From the NCBI RefSeq assembly GCF_000429025.1, contig NZ_KE386839.1, positions 1 through 64,000 on the forward strand: a DNA stretch of 64,000 nt, given 5' to 3'. Within the stretch, counting starts at the first letter, position 1; each line of letters opens with the position of its first letter. The notes under the pieces are model-generated. The model searched no databases. It saw nothing but the letters and a program-made list of their open reading frames with translations, and was not told the DNA's origin. Both the position numbers and the translations under genes were made by a program. This stretch comes from Actinospineispora spinosispora DSM 44797. Lineage in GTDB: Bacteria; Actinomycetota; Actinomycetes; Mycobacteriales; Pseudonocardiaceae. Shown here one piece after another: positions 8,901-17,671 of the stretch.

Positions 8901-10858
8901 AGCTGGGCGTCGACACCCAGAGCCAGGAGTTCACCGTGGTCGGCGTCGGGGACATGTCGGGTGACGTGTTCGGCAACGGGATGCTGCTGTCCGAGCACAT
9001 CCGGCTGCTCGCCGCGTTCGACCACCGGCACGTCTTCGTCGACCCGAACCCGGACTCGGCGACGTCCTTCGCCGAGCGCACCCGGATGTTCGCGCTGCCC
9101 CGATCGTCATGGGCCGACTACGACCGGTCGAAGATCAGCACCGGCGGTGGCGTGTGGTCGCGGACCGCGAAGGCGATCCCGGTGTCCTCCGAGATGCGCG
9201 CCGCGCTCGGCCTCGAGGAGACGGTGCGCAGCCTGACCCCGCCGGAGCTGATCCACGCGATCCTGCTCGCGCCAGCCGACCTGCTGTGGAACGGCGGTGT
9301 CGGCACCTACGTCAAGGCCTCGACCGAGGCGAACAGCGAGGTCGGTGACAAGGCCAACGACCCGGTCCGGGTCAACGGCTCGCAGCTGCGGGTCAAGGTC
9401 GTCGGCGAGGGCGGCAACCTCGGGCTGACCCAGCGCGGCCGGATCGAGTTCGCCCGCGCCGGTGGCCGGATCAACACGGACGCGTTGGACAACTCCGCCG
9501 GAGTGGACTGCTCCGACCACGAGGTCAACATCAAGATCCCGCTGCAGCGGGTCATCGCGGCCGGAGGGCTCACCGAGTCCGACCGCAACGAGCTGCTGCT
9601 GGAGATGACCGACGACGTGTCCCGGCTGGTGCTCGCGGACAACTTCAGCCAGAACGCGGTGCTGGGGGTGTCCCGCTCGCACTCCCGAGGCATGGCGTCG
9701 CTGCACGGCAGGCTCGTCAGCGATCTGGAGTCGCGCGCGGGGCTGGACCGGACGCTGGACGTGCTGCCGGAACCGGCGGGCTTCACCGCACTGGTCCGCA
9801 ACCAGCAGGGCCTGACCTCACCGGAGCTGGCGACCCTGCTGGCGCACGTCAAACTGGACCTCAAGGCGCAGCTGCTGGACTCGGACCTGCCCGATGCCGC
9901 GGTGTTCGCCGACCGGTTGCGTGACTACTTCCCGCTCGCGCTGCGGGAACGTTTCCCCGAGGCCGTGGCGGCGCACCCGCTGCGCAGGGAGATCGTGACG
10001 ACCCAGCTGGTCAACGAGATGGTCGACGGCGGCGGGATCACCTTCGCGTTCCGGCTCGCCGAGGAGCTGTCCACCGGCGCGGCCGACGCGGTCCGTGCCT
10101 ACGCGATCACCACCGAGGTGTTCGGCCTGAAGAAGATGTGGGCCGAGATCGAGGACCTGGACACCGGCGGCGGGCGCGGGCTCAACACCGAGCTGGCCGA
10201 CGAGCTGGTCCTGGAGTCGCGCCGGCTGCTGGACCGGGCCGCGCGGTGGTTCCTCACCAACCGGCCGCAGCCGCTCGCCGTCGGCGCGGAGATCGCGCGG
10301 TTCGGCCCGACCGTGCTGGCGTTGCGTGACCAGGTCACCGGGATGCTGATCGGCGAGGAAGCCGACGCGATCCACACGAAGGTCGACGACCTGGTCAAGC
10401 GTGGTGTGCCGCTCGAGATGGCCGAACGATTCGCGTCGCTGCTCAACGCCTACGGGCTGCTGGACATCGTCGAGGTGACCGAGCTGGGCGAGCGCGAGCA
10501 CGAGGAACGTGACCCGCGCGAGGTCGCCCTGCTCTACTTCGCGCTGTCCCAGCACCTCAGCATCGACACCGCGCTGAACTCGGTCAGCAGCCTCGAACGC
10601 GGAAACCGTTGGCACTCGCTGGCCCGCCAGGCGCTGCGTGACGACCTGTACGGCTCGCTGCGGTCGGTCACCCTGGATGCGCTGCGGGAAAGCTCTCCCG
10701 GCGACACGGTCGAGGAGAAGATCGTGCAGTGGGAGCGGCTGTACTCGCACAAGCTGGGCAGGGCCAGGGCCGCGCTGCAGGCGGTCGGCCAGACCGGCAA
10801 GCTCGACCTGGCCACGCTCTCGGTGGTGTCACGACAGCTGCGCGGGCTGTCCCGGTGA
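5951..10858 (+). CDS. gdh: NAD-specific glutamate dehydrogenase, large (180-kDa) type
   Basis: 1635 residues. Oxidatively deaminates glutamate to 2-oxoglutarate and ammonia with NAD, in the cytoplasm. The length and layout match the L_180 class: ACT-like regulatory segments over the first 700 residues, then the catalytic core, where GGLRWSDRPADFRTEVLG and VGAKGGFVVKNPP carry the glutamate-binding region, followed by a Rossmann-like part (VVGVGDMSGDVFGNGML) and a long C-terminal domain. ATG start with a strong GGAGGGAAGCAGGA upstream. Its stop overlaps the next start (GTGA), so translation with the thioesterase gene is probably coupled. The equivalent in M. tuberculosis is Rv2476c. Confidence 0.95.
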   Translation: MSSTGTRAAQPGQHHDGDQGGGRRRSDAPATRGEQVLAEARAADPGLADLCELYFRHTPPEDLEAAEPEQLLDSVRSHRLLAGQRTPGRPVLRLRDATGDHGRQHTVVEIVTDDMPFLVESVLAGIGRAGAFVQGMVHPIVVVRRGPTGELLEVLAEADPDAPPKGAQVESWMNIKIDLLGEDSAKERLADEVTQVLDDVREVVEDSDRMQRAALELAARLRSDPPPLDGTEVEDGARLLEWLGDNHFTFLGYRRYELDTSTEQPVLSAVLASGLGVLRGDQVSSTSFAPGSDAVERATARELLLFSQASSVSRVSRPVYPSYLSVKTFDVDGHVSGEHRFLGMLTVPALYESVLDIPVVERRVRAAIHRAGFPLRSYSGQRMLEVISGYPRDELFRASADELYNIALGVLSLAERRQLRLFLRRDPYRRFFTCLIYLPRDRYTTKARLAVQESLRRELGGHRVDYTARVTESSVALLHVTVHTDPEQPIEPDTERLQDQLAEAVQTWEDRVMARCAGSPALTESVRAYLPLVPAAYQEDFDAEDAVRDLARLDALTDQPDMTFYTPPNGRPGERRFKLYLAGEEVALTQLLPVLQQMGVEVVEERPYQFTRPDGRRCWIYDFGLRVDESVLEITGARGAENVRVAFCSAFAAAWRGDIDVDRFNALVLRAGLNWQQAALLRAYARYLRQIGTPYGQYYLADTLIAQAPVAAALVRLFEARFDPALGEADDPRRVEQIERRLTEVTAMIDEVTGLDADRILRGYLNLITSTLRTNYFTDRSYLALKFDPSKIRELPAPAPRFEIFVYSPRVEGVHLRFGPVARGGLRWSDRPADFRTEVLGLVKAQAVKNAVIVPVGAKGGFVVKNPPAPTGDPTADREATQAEGIACYKMLISGLLDLTDNRVDGQSVPPEDVVRHDSEDSYLVVAADKGTATFSDIANSLAVKRGFWLGDAFASGGSAGYDHKAMGITAKGAWESVKRSFRELGVDTQSQEFTVVGVGDMSGDVFGNGMLLSEHIRLLAAFDHRHVFVDPNPDSATSFAERTRMFALPRSSWADYDRSKISTGGGVWSRTAKAIPVSSEMRAALGLEETVRSLTPPELIHAILLAPADLLWNGGVGTYVKASTEANSEVGDKANDPVRVNGSQLRVKVVGEGGNLGLTQRGRIEFARAGGRINTDALDNSAGVDCSDHEVNIKIPLQRVIAAGGLTESDRNELLLEMTDDVSRLVLADNFSQNAVLGVSRSHSRGMASLHGRLVSDLESRAGLDRTLDVLPEPAGFTALVRNQQGLTSPELATLLAHVKLDLKAQLLDSDLPDAAVFADRLRDYFPLALRERFPEAVAAHPLRREIVTTQLVNEMVDGGGITFAFRLAEELSTGAADAVRAYAITTEVFGLKKMWAEIEDLDTGGGRGLNTELADELVLESRRLLDRAARWFLTNRPQPLAVGAEIARFGPTVLALRDQVTGMLIGEEADAIHTKVDDLVKRGVPLEMAERFASLLNAYGLLDIVEVTELGEREHEERDPREVALLYFALSQHLSIDTALNSVSSLERGNRWHSLARQALRDDLYGSLRSVTLDALRESSPGDTVEEKIVQWERLYSHKLGRARAALQAVGQTGKLDLATLSVVSRQLRGLSR

Positions 10859-11298
10859 GTCGGTTCCACGTCGAGATTCCGCTGCGCTGGGCGGACCTCG
10901 ACGCGTTCCGGCACGTCAACCACGCGCGCACGGTGACGCTGCTGGAAGAGGCCCGGGTGGAGCTGGTCTTCCACCGGGCCAAGGCGCAGGGCGGCGGCGA
11001 ATGGTCCGCCGGGCTGCTCGTCGCGAGCCTGCAGGTGGACTACAAGCAGCAGATTTCCTACAACGGCCAGGCGGTCCGGGTCAGCATGTGGGTCCACCAG
11101 GTGCGGGCCGCCTCGTTCCTGATCGACTACGAGCTGCGCACCGGGCCGAAGGAATCCGACCCGATCGCGGTCACCGCGCAGACCAAGATGGTGCCGTTCG
11201 ACCTGTCGGCCGGCCGGCCGAGGCGGCTCACCGACCCTGAGCGTGAGTTCCTGGCGAGCTGGGCCGACACCGAATCCGATCCTCGGGGCGCGGCGTGA
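10855..11298 (+). CDS. Acyl-CoA thioesterase, hotdog fold (4HBT family)
   Basis: 147 residues. The N-terminus reads VEIPLRWADLDAFRHVNHA, the 4-hydroxybenzoyl-CoA thioesterase signature with the catalytic Asp and the DxxRHVNH loop. It should hydrolyse acyl-CoA thioesters; the substrate cannot be read from sequence. GTG start overlaps the gdh stop (GTGA), and its own stop overlaps the next gene the same way, so gdh, this gene and the following unknown gene form a tight operon. A longer in-frame ORF reaching back to 10729 lies inside gdh and is not used. Matches Rv2475c by position. Confidence 0.88.
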   Translation: MSRFHVEIPLRWADLDAFRHVNHARTVTLLEEARVELVFHRAKAQGGGEWSAGLLVASLQVDYKQQISYNGQAVRVSMWVHQVRAASFLIDYELRTGPKESDPIAVTAQTKMVPFDLSAGRPRRLTDPEREFLASWADTESDPRGAA

Positions 11299-11969
11299 GC
11301 CGGCCGGTGCACGGCGGAGCGGTCGAGGGGGCGGTCCGACGGCTCCTGGTGGCCGATCGGGACGAGCGCGATGGTCTCGGTGACTTCGTCGCCAGGGTGG
11401 TCCGGCTCGACCAGGCCGCGTCCGTCCGGTTGCGTGCGAGCGGGGACCGGGTGGTGGCCTGGGCTTCGACCCCGTTCGAGGTGCTGGTCAGCCGGTCCGT
11501 GCCCGGTGAGGTCCAGCCCCGGGACGTCGTGGTGCCGGCCAACGGGTTGCTCGCGGCGCTCGCGGTGGTCCGGGATGCCGAGATCGATCCGGGCGGACCC
11601 GTTGATCAGCAGTGGCTGATCGAGGTTCCGTTGGACGACTCGGCGTGGCCGCTCGTTCAGGAGATACCCGCCGCCGAGGTGGAGGCGTTGGCGGACAAGG
11701 GGATCGCGCAGGCTCGCGAGCTGGCCGGACCGCACGGCACCGCACCCGACGAGCTTCTCGATCGGACCGTGCTCACCGCGGTCGGCGGGGACGCTCGGGT
11801 CGCTGTGCCGCTGCGGTGCCTGTTCGCGTTGTCGGGGATGGGTTTCATCGGGGGGAGCCTGGCAGGGGAGGCCGTGCGGGTCTCGGCCACGCCGTCGTGG
11901 TTGCGGATCGATACGTCGCACGGGGCTGTGGTCCGGCGGCGGCACGCTTTGCTGCCTCTGTTGGTGTGA
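11295..11969 (+). CDS. Conserved protein of unknown function (Rv2474c-type)
   Basis: 224 residues, soluble, no signal or membrane segment. Features include LLVADRDERDGLGDFVARVVRLD near the start and a Gly-rich stretch (FALSGMGFIGGSLAGEAV) near the end. I do not recognise a catalytic motif. GTG start overlaps the thioesterase stop. The position third after gdh matches the mycobacterial conserved hypothetical Rv2474c, which supports a real, co-transcribed gene. It ends 46 bp before the convergent alpha-glucosidase gene. Confidence 0.8.
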   Translation: MSRPVHGGAVEGAVRRLLVADRDERDGLGDFVARVVRLDQAASVRLRASGDRVVAWASTPFEVLVSRSVPGEVQPRDVVVPANGLLAALAVVRDAEIDPGGPVDQQWLIEVPLDDSAWPLVQEIPAAEVEALADKGIAQARELAGPHGTAPDELLDRTVLTAVGGDARVAVPLRCLFALSGMGFIGGSLAGEAVRVSATPSWLRIDTSHGAVVRRRHALLPLLV

Positions 11970-12015
11970 GTTCGGGTTGTGGCTGGGGCCACGGCATCTC
12001 GGCTTCGCCGTCCAC

Positions 12016-13617
12016 TCACGAGAGCCAGACTGCTGTGTCTGGGGGGAGTAGGCCCTCTTCCGTCAGGGGGGTGCTGTAGATCAGGGGGTCTCCCGGGGGG
12101 AGGGGCACGTCCACCGGGGACGTGTTCAGGACGCAGACCAGGGTTCCGCCAGGGCGGCGGAAGGCGAAGCAGCCCTCCGGGGCGCCGTACCACTCCAGCT
12201 CGTCGCCCTCGAAGCCCGGATGCGCTCTGCGGATCTCCAGCGCGTGCCGGTACAGCGACAGCACGGAGTCGGCGTCCTCCAGCTGGGCCTCGACCGTGAG
12301 CTCGTCCCAGCCCTCCGGCATCGGCAGCCAGCTGCTCTCACCCTCGGTGAAGCCGTAGCACGGCGAGGTGCCCTGCCAGGGCACCGGAATGCGGTGCGCG
12401 TCCCGGCCTCGCCGGGTGTGACCGGAGCGCTCCCACACCGGGTCCCGCAACGCCGAGTCGGGCAGCTCGACGCTGGGCAGGCCGAGCTCCTCACCGTTGT
12501 AGAGGAACACCGCGCCCGGCAACGCCAGCTCGACCAGCGCGAGCGCCCTGGCCCGGCGCAACCCCAGCTTCCCGCCGCCGAGCCTGGTCACCGTCCTGGG
12601 CACGTCGTGGTTGCACAGCGTCCAGGTCGGTGTCGCGTTGACCGCGGCCACCGCGCTCATCGAATGCTCGATCGCCGTCCGCAGCTCGGCCGCGTCGAAA
12701 TCGGTCGTGGTCAGCCGGAAGTTGAATCCCAGGTGCAGCTCGTCGGGCCGCAGGTACCGGCCGAAACGTTCGTCGTCGGACACCCAGATCTCGCCGACCA
12801 GCACGCGGTCCGGGTACTCGTCGACGACCGAGCGGATCATCCGATGGACCTCGTGCACACCGTCGTGGTCGAACCGGGCGTCCGGTCCCGTCCCGTTGTC
12901 GATCAAGCCGAACCCGGCGGGGTCGGCATCGGGTAGGCCGTGCGGCTTGGCCATGCCGTGCGCCACGTCGATGCGGAACCCGTCCACCCCGCGATCCAGC
13001 CAGAACCGCAACGTGGTCTCCAGGTCGGCCCACACGTCCGGGTTCGACCAGTTCAGGTCCGGCTGCTCGGGTGCGAACAGGTGCAGATACCACTGGCCCT
13101 TCCGGCCGTGGGTCTCGGTGATCCGGGTCCAGGCCGGCCCGCCGAACTGGCTCGGCCAGTTGTTCGGCGGCATCGTCCCGTCACCGCCCCTGCCGTAGCG
13201 GAACAGGTACCGGTCCCGCTCGGGGCTGCCCGGCGGCGAGCTGAGCGCAAGCTTGAACCATTCGTGCTGGTCGGAGGTGTGATTGGGCACCAGATCGATG
13301 ATCACCCGGATGCCGTGCTCGTGGCTGGCCGCGATCAGCGCGTCGAATGCGGCCAGGTCACCGAACAGCGGGTCGATGTCGCGGGGATCGGCGACGTCGT
13401 AGCCGTGGTCCGCCATCGGCGAGCGGTAGCACGGCGTCAGCCACAGCGCGTCGACACCCAGTAACTCCAGGTAGCCCAGCCTGCTGCGCACACCGTCCAG
13501 GTCTCCGACGCCGTCAGCGTTCGAGTCGGCGAAGGACCGTAAATAGACCTGATAACAGACAGTGTTGCGCCACCACGGTGTGACCGTTCCGCCGTCCGAG
13601 CCGCTGCTGGCTTGCAC
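12016..13617 (-). CDS. aglA: Alpha-glucosidase / oligo-1,6-glucosidase (glycoside hydrolase family 13)
   Basis: 533 residues, no signal peptide, so cytoplasmic. GH13 landmarks are all present: DLVPNHTSD (region I), GFRIDVAHG with nucleophile Asp about 217, VGEIWVSD with acid/base Glu about 276, and CNHDVPR with stabilising Asp about 338. The start (WWRNTVCYQVYLRSFADSNADGVGDL) and the HGYDV loop are typical of alpha-glucosidases that cleave short malto- or isomalto-oligosaccharides. GTG start. Last gene of a probable four-gene minus-strand operon (peptidase, MscS, globin, aglA). The aglA-glbO pairing is also seen in mycobacteria (Rv2471/Rv2470). Confidence 0.92.
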   Translation of the reverse strand: MQASSGSDGGTVTPWWRNTVCYQVYLRSFADSNADGVGDLDGVRSRLGYLELLGVDALWLTPCYRSPMADHGYDVADPRDIDPLFGDLAAFDALIAASHEHGIRVIIDLVPNHTSDQHEWFKLALSSPPGSPERDRYLFRYGRGGDGTMPPNNWPSQFGGPAWTRITETHGRKGQWYLHLFAPEQPDLNWSNPDVWADLETTLRFWLDRGVDGFRIDVAHGMAKPHGLPDADPAGFGLIDNGTGPDARFDHDGVHEVHRMIRSVVDEYPDRVLVGEIWVSDDERFGRYLRPDELHLGFNFRLTTTDFDAAELRTAIEHSMSAVAAVNATPTWTLCNHDVPRTVTRLGGGKLGLRRARALALVELALPGAVFLYNGEELGLPSVELPDSALRDPVWERSGHTRRGRDAHRIPVPWQGTSPCYGFTEGESSWLPMPEGWDELTVEAQLEDADSVLSLYRHALEIRRAHPGFEGDELEWYGAPEGCFAFRRPGGTLVCVLNTSPVDVPLPPGDPLIYSTPLTEEGLLPPDTAVWLS

Positions 13618-13683
13618 GAAGGATCATCCTGCCAAGAAACCGCACGACTCGCCCGGGTCTTCGGCCGATTCGAATGATCCGGT

Positions 13684-14067
13684 TCAGAAACCGCTGTTGA
13701 CCATGCTGGCGGCGGCCATCTCCAGGTAGCGCCACAACATGGCGCGGTGCGGCTCGTCCAGCTTGACCTCATCGACCGCGATCCGCATGCAGCGCAGCCA
13801 CGCGTCGTGTTCGATCGGGCCGACCTTGAACGGTGCGTGACGCATCCGCAGACGGGGGTGCCCGCGCTGGTCGGAATAGGTGCGGGGGCCGCCCCAGTAC
13901 TGTTCGAGGAACATCCGCAGCCGGTCCTCGGCCGGGCCGAGGTCCTCCTCGGGGTACAGCGGGCGGAGCACCGGATCCTCGGCGACCTCCTCGTAGAACC
14001 GCGCGACGAGTGCCTTGAAGGTGGCCGCGCCACCGACCTCGTCGTAGAACTTCTCGGGACTGCTCAC
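13684..14067 (-). CDS. glbO: Group II truncated haemoglobin (trHbO)
   Basis: 127 residues, the normal trHbO length. It has the 2-on-2 globin pattern FYEEVAEDPVLRPLYPEEDL, then RGHPRLRMRHAPFKV containing the proximal His, and EHDAWLRCM with the Trp G8 characteristic of group II. These bind haem and O2; in mycobacteria the protein is linked to respiration and oxidative-stress handling. GTG start overlaps the upstream mscS stop (GTGA), so translation is probably coupled. Matches glbO, Rv2470. Confidence 0.95.
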   Translation of the reverse strand: MSSPEKFYDEVGGAATFKALVARFYEEVAEDPVLRPLYPEEDLGPAEDRLRMFLEQYWGGPRTYSDQRGHPRLRMRHAPFKVGPIEHDAWLRCMRIAVDEVKLDEPHRAMLWRYLEMAAASMVNSGF

Positions 14068-15080
14068 GTCTGACTCCGGCTGTTGCTCGGTGACTTGTTC
14101 GGGGAACTGGTCGGGTTGGTGACCGGCCGGGGCAGCCCGGCCTTGTCGAACGCCGTGTTGATCGCCGCGTTGAGCGCCCGCTGCACCGCGAACTGCTCAC
14201 CCGGCTGCACCTTCGCGGTGAGCCGCAGCGTGACCCCTTCGATCGACACGGCCTCCACTCCCAGAACCTGCGGCGGCTCCAGCATGACCGGAGCCACGTC
14301 GTCGCGCGCGGCCACCTCGTCGGCCACCCGGCCGGCGATCTCGCTGGCCTCGGTGATGTTCGCCTGGTAACCCAGCGGTACGTCCACCACCGCGACCGCG
14401 TAGCCCTGGCTCTTGTTGCCGACCCGCTGGATCGCGCCGTTGCGCACGTGCCACACCGTTCCGCGCACGTCACGAAGTGTGGTGATGCGCAGACCGACGG
14501 CCTCCACGGTACCGCTCGCCTCGCCAAGGTCGACGACGTCGCCGACGCCGTACTGGTCCTCCAGCATCATGAACATGCCGGACAGGAAGTCGCGCACCAG
14601 GTTCTGCGCGCCGAAGCCGATCGCCACGCCGACGATGCCCGCCGACGCGAGTACCGGCGCCAGGTTCAGCCCGAACTCGGCCATCACCATGATCGACGCG
14701 ACGACCAGGACGACCGCCGAGGTCAGCGAGCGCAGGACCGAGCCGACCGTGTTGGCGCGCTGCACCCGCCGCTCGGACACCAGCGGCGCCGCGATGTCCT
14801 TCAGACCGGACGGTGCCCGTCGGCGCAGCGCGGACGGGATACGGACCTGTCCGTTCGTCGCGCCGCGCACCACCCTGCGGATCGCCCGGTGCAGCAGTGC
14901 GCGCGCCACCAGCGCGAGCACCACGATGAGCAGGATGTCCAGCGCCCGGTCGACCAGCACGTCCGCCGACCGCGACAACACGTCGTTATGGGTCCAGCCG
15001 TAGACCCGCGCGCACCAGGAACCCTGGTCCCGCACACAGGCCGGGGTGGTGCTGAAGATGTCCGACGCCCACTCGGTCAC
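14064..15080 (-). CDS. Small-conductance mechanosensitive channel, MscS family
   Basis: 338 residues. A transmembrane helix at about 50-70 (DILLIVVLALVARALLH), then two more (VVLVVASIMVMAEFGL and VLASAGIVGVAIGFGAQ), followed by the MscS pore/cytoplasmic signature LVRDFLSGMFMMLEDQYGVGD and the beta domain IEGVTLRL. Should open under membrane tension to release solutes during osmotic downshock. The N-terminal extracytoplasmic stretch has two Cys. GTG start overlaps the peptidase stop, and its stop overlaps the globin start. Confidence 0.92.
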   Translation of the reverse strand: MTEWASDIFSTTPACVRDQGSWCARVYGWTHNDVLSRSADVLVDRALDILLIVVLALVARALLHRAIRRVVRGATNGQVRIPSALRRRAPSGLKDIAAPLVSERRVQRANTVGSVLRSLTSAVVLVVASIMVMAEFGLNLAPVLASAGIVGVAIGFGAQNLVRDFLSGMFMMLEDQYGVGDVVDLGEASGTVEAVGLRITTLRDVRGTVWHVRNGAIQRVGNKSQGYAVAVVDVPLGYQANITEASEIAGRVADEVAARDDVAPVMLEPPQVLGVEAVSIEGVTLRLTAKVQPGEQFAVQRALNAAINTAFDKAGLPRPVTNPTSSPNKSPSNSRSQT

Positions 15081-17215
15081 GGCAGCTCCAGCCCGGTGTG
15101 CGCGGCGAGGAACGCGAGCTGGTCGACGGCGAGCGACCGGGCGCGTGACACCGAGCGGGTGCTGTGGCCGACGTCGGTCTCCCTGCGCAGCAGGATCGGC
15201 CGGGTGACCGGGTCACCGCTGGTGGCGTGCTGCAACGCCGCGCACATCTTCCTGGCGTGCGCCGGGTCCACCCTGCTGTCCGAGTCGAACACGGTGAACA
15301 GGACCGCCGGGTACTCGGTCTCGTCGTGAACGTGGTGGTAGGGCGAGTAGGACAACAGCCAGTCCAGTTCTTCCGGCAGCTCGGCTGTGCCGTACTCGTC
15401 GTTCCAGGTCGGGCCGAGCGAGAACTTCTCGTAGCGCACCATGTCGAGCAGCGGCGCGGAACAGACCACCGCCCGATAGGTGTGCGGACGTTGCGTGAGC
15501 GCGGCGCCGACCAGCAGACCGCCGTTCGACCCACCCATGATCGCGAGCTGGTCGTGGCTCGTGGTCCCCGACGTGACCAGGGCGTCGGCGGCGGCGTGAA
15601 AGTCGTCGAAGACCCGCTGTTTGCTCTCCCGCATACCGGCCCGGTGCCAGGCCTCGCCCTCCTCACCGCCACCGCGCAACGACGCCAGCGCATACACCCC
15701 ACCGGCGGCGACCCAGGTCAACGCCGTGGCCGTGTAGGTCGGCTCACGCGTGAGCCCGAAACCGCCGTAGCCGGTCAGCAGCGCCGGGCGGGGGCCTTCG
15801 GCGTGGTCGGCGGGGGAGACGACGAACATGCGCACCGTCGTGCCGTCGGCCGAACGGAACTCGCGCTGTTCGGTGAGCACGGAGGGGACGGTCGCCCGTC
15901 CGGGGGCGGACCGCTCCAGCGTCGTGGACTCCGTCGCCAGCTCGAAGCGGTGCACCTCGGGAGGAGTGACCAGGTCGGTCCAGCCGATCCAGAGCCTGCC
16001 GAACTGCTCCGGGGTGCTCAGATCGGACACCGACAGTCCGGTGAGCGAGCCCGTCCCGGGCAGCGCAACGATGCCGGACGGCGCACCGTCGGTCGCCCGG
16101 TGCAGCGCCAGCTCGGCCACCGCGTGCCGTGAACGAGCCAGCACCAGCACACCCTCGCCAGGGTCCGACGTCCCGGAGGGCTGCAGCCACCGCACGGCGT
16201 TCAGGACCGAGCCGGGATCCTCGGCGACCAGCTCGCGCCAGTGTTCGCGTTCCGGCGAGGTCGGTTCGGTCACCATCAGACGCCAGCGCGGTGCGCCGTC
16301 GCTGGTGAGGACGTACAGCCTGCCGTCGCGCTCCACCCACGGGTGGGCCCGGATGTCGTCGGACTGGTCGATGACCGGCCGCAGTCGCGGGATCGCGGCG
16401 TCGGCGCTCAGCTCCGCGATCCAGATGCTGTCCCTCGGCGCGGTGCCCACGCTGCCGGACACGATCAACCAGCGACCGTCTCTGGAGACCTGCACGCTGT
16501 AGTAGTTGTGGTCCTGGTAGAGCCCCGGCCCGTCGATGAGCTGGTCCGCGGCCGGGTCGTCGCCGACCTGGTGCAACCACACTCGCCGGTGGAAGGCCCG
16601 TTCGCCGGGCGGCGCCTCGTCCGGATCGAGCAGCCGGACGTAACAGAACCGCTTGCCACCGGGCAGCCAGGCGAGCGACGAATGCCGGCACCGGTCGATC
16701 GGCGCCTCGACCAGCTCGAGGGTCGTCACATCGAGTACGTGCAGCACCGACTCCTCGTCGCCACCGCGCGACACCCGGTAGGCGAGCCGTCGTCCCTCCA
16801 GGTCCGGAAGCCAGGAGTCGAGCGTCGTCAGGCCGCTCGGATCCAGCGCCGACGGATCGAGCAGTACCCGTTCCGTGCCGTCGGGTTCGGTCACGTAGAG
16901 CACCGTGTGTTCCTGGCCCGGTTCGCGGCGCGTGTGGAACCGGCGCCCGGCACGCCACAACGGCGCGGACACCGACCCGGCGCCGAGCAGCTCACCGAGC
17001 TGCTCCGACAGCCAGTCCCTGCCGGGCAGCTCGCCCAGCGAGGACCGGGTCAACCGGTCCTGAGCGGAAGACCACTCGACGGTGGCATCGTCGTCGGCGT
17101 CCTCCAGCCACCGGTACGGATCGGTGACGGGACGGCCGTGCAGGTGTTCGACGATCTCGCCGCGCTGTGCGGGCGGGTACTTCTTCGGTGTGTCCGGGCG
17201 GTAGACCACGACCAC
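15077..17215 (-). CDS. Prolyl oligopeptidase (serine peptidase family S9A)
   Basis: About 712 residues from the GTG at 17215. N-terminal part YPPAQRGEIVEHLHGRPV.DPYRWLED is the classic S9A start, then a beta-propeller and an alpha/beta hydrolase domain with Ser in GGSNGGLLVGAAL, Asp in DSDSRVDPAHA and His in TDVGHSTRS. Cleaves short peptides after proline; no signal peptide, so cytoplasmic. The frame stays open back to 17554, but that extension is a 74-bp tandem repeat read in shifting frames and is not protein-coding. GTG at 17209 is an alternative start. First gene of the minus-strand operon with mscS, glbO and aglA. Confidence 0.92.
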   Translation of the reverse strand: MVVVYRPDTPKKYPPAQRGEIVEHLHGRPVTDPYRWLEDADDDATVEWSSAQDRLTRSSLGELPGRDWLSEQLGELLGAGSVSAPLWRAGRRFHTRREPGQEHTVLYVTEPDGTERVLLDPSALDPSGLTTLDSWLPDLEGRRLAYRVSRGGDEESVLHVLDVTTLELVEAPIDRCRHSSLAWLPGGKRFCYVRLLDPDEAPPGERAFHRRVWLHQVGDDPAADQLIDGPGLYQDHNYYSVQVSRDGRWLIVSGSVGTAPRDSIWIAELSADAAIPRLRPVIDQSDDIRAHPWVERDGRLYVLTSDGAPRWRLMVTEPTSPEREHWRELVAEDPGSVLNAVRWLQPSGTSDPGEGVLVLARSRHAVAELALHRATDGAPSGIVALPGTGSLTGLSVSDLSTPEQFGRLWIGWTDLVTPPEVHRFELATESTTLERSAPGRATVPSVLTEQREFRSADGTTVRMFVVSPADHAEGPRPALLTGYGGFGLTREPTYTATALTWVAAGGVYALASLRGGGEEGEAWHRAGMRESKQRVFDDFHAAADALVTSGTTSHDQLAIMGGSNGGLLVGAALTQRPHTYRAVVCSAPLLDMVRYEKFSLGPTWNDEYGTAELPEELDWLLSYSPYHHVHDETEYPAVLFTVFDSDSRVDPAHARKMCAALQHATSGDPVTRPILLRRETDVGHSTRSVSRARSLAVDQLAFLAAHTGLELP

Positions 17216-17255
17216 CGAGATTACGGGGTGTGCGGAACCGGGGGAGCGGTCGGGC

Positions 17256-17520
17256 GCAACACGAGGGGTTTCGCAGGTGCCGTGTGGTGCTGGGTGCAGG
17301 AGCTCGACTGTGGGCTTGGGGGCTTGGGTGCAACACGAGGGGTTTCGCAGGTGCTGTTTGGTGCTGGGTGCAGGAGCTCGACTGTGGGCTTGGGGGCTTG
17401 GGTGCAACACGAGGGGTTTCGCAGGTGCTGTTTGGCGCTGGGTGCAGGAGCTCGACTGTGGGCTTGGGGGCTTGGGCGCAACACGAGGAGTTTCACAGAT
17501 GCCATTTGGCGCCGAATGTG
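17256..17520. repeat. 74-bp direct tandem repeat, about 3.5 copies
   Basis: Units begin at 17256, 17330, 17404 and 17478 with GCAACACGAG, an exact 74-bp period. Units 1-3 are nearly identical; the fourth decays after about 40 bp. Each unit contains GGGGTTTCGCAGGTGC and GCAGGAGCTCGACTGTGGG. Because 74 is not a multiple of 3, any reading frame through the array rotates, so it is noncoding. It fills the divergent region between the peptidase (minus) and the HNH gene (plus), roughly 17216-17671. Confidence 0.95.
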
Positions 17521-17671
17521 GTCGACTATGGCCGTGGTGGCCTGACGTGGCCACAGCTGGAGGTGGTCGCGTGCCGGAACGACAACCTGGTTGCTGTGGT
17601 GCCGCTCTGTTCGCCGGGGCGGCATCTCGGTTCTTAGTGCGCGCCGGCGCCGTCCGCTAAGGGGGGCCACG

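Noticed and set aside
5432..9031. 1199-residue minus-strand open frame across gdh
   Set aside because: Antisense shadow caused by high GC at third positions; no start support and no recognisable domain.
17256..17520. CRISPR array
   Set aside because: Units are contiguous 74-bp repeats without spacers, not short repeats with unique spacers.
17216..17554. N-terminal extension of prolyl oligopeptidase
   Set aside because: It is the 74-bp tandem repeat translated in rotating frames; the family start is reached at 17215.
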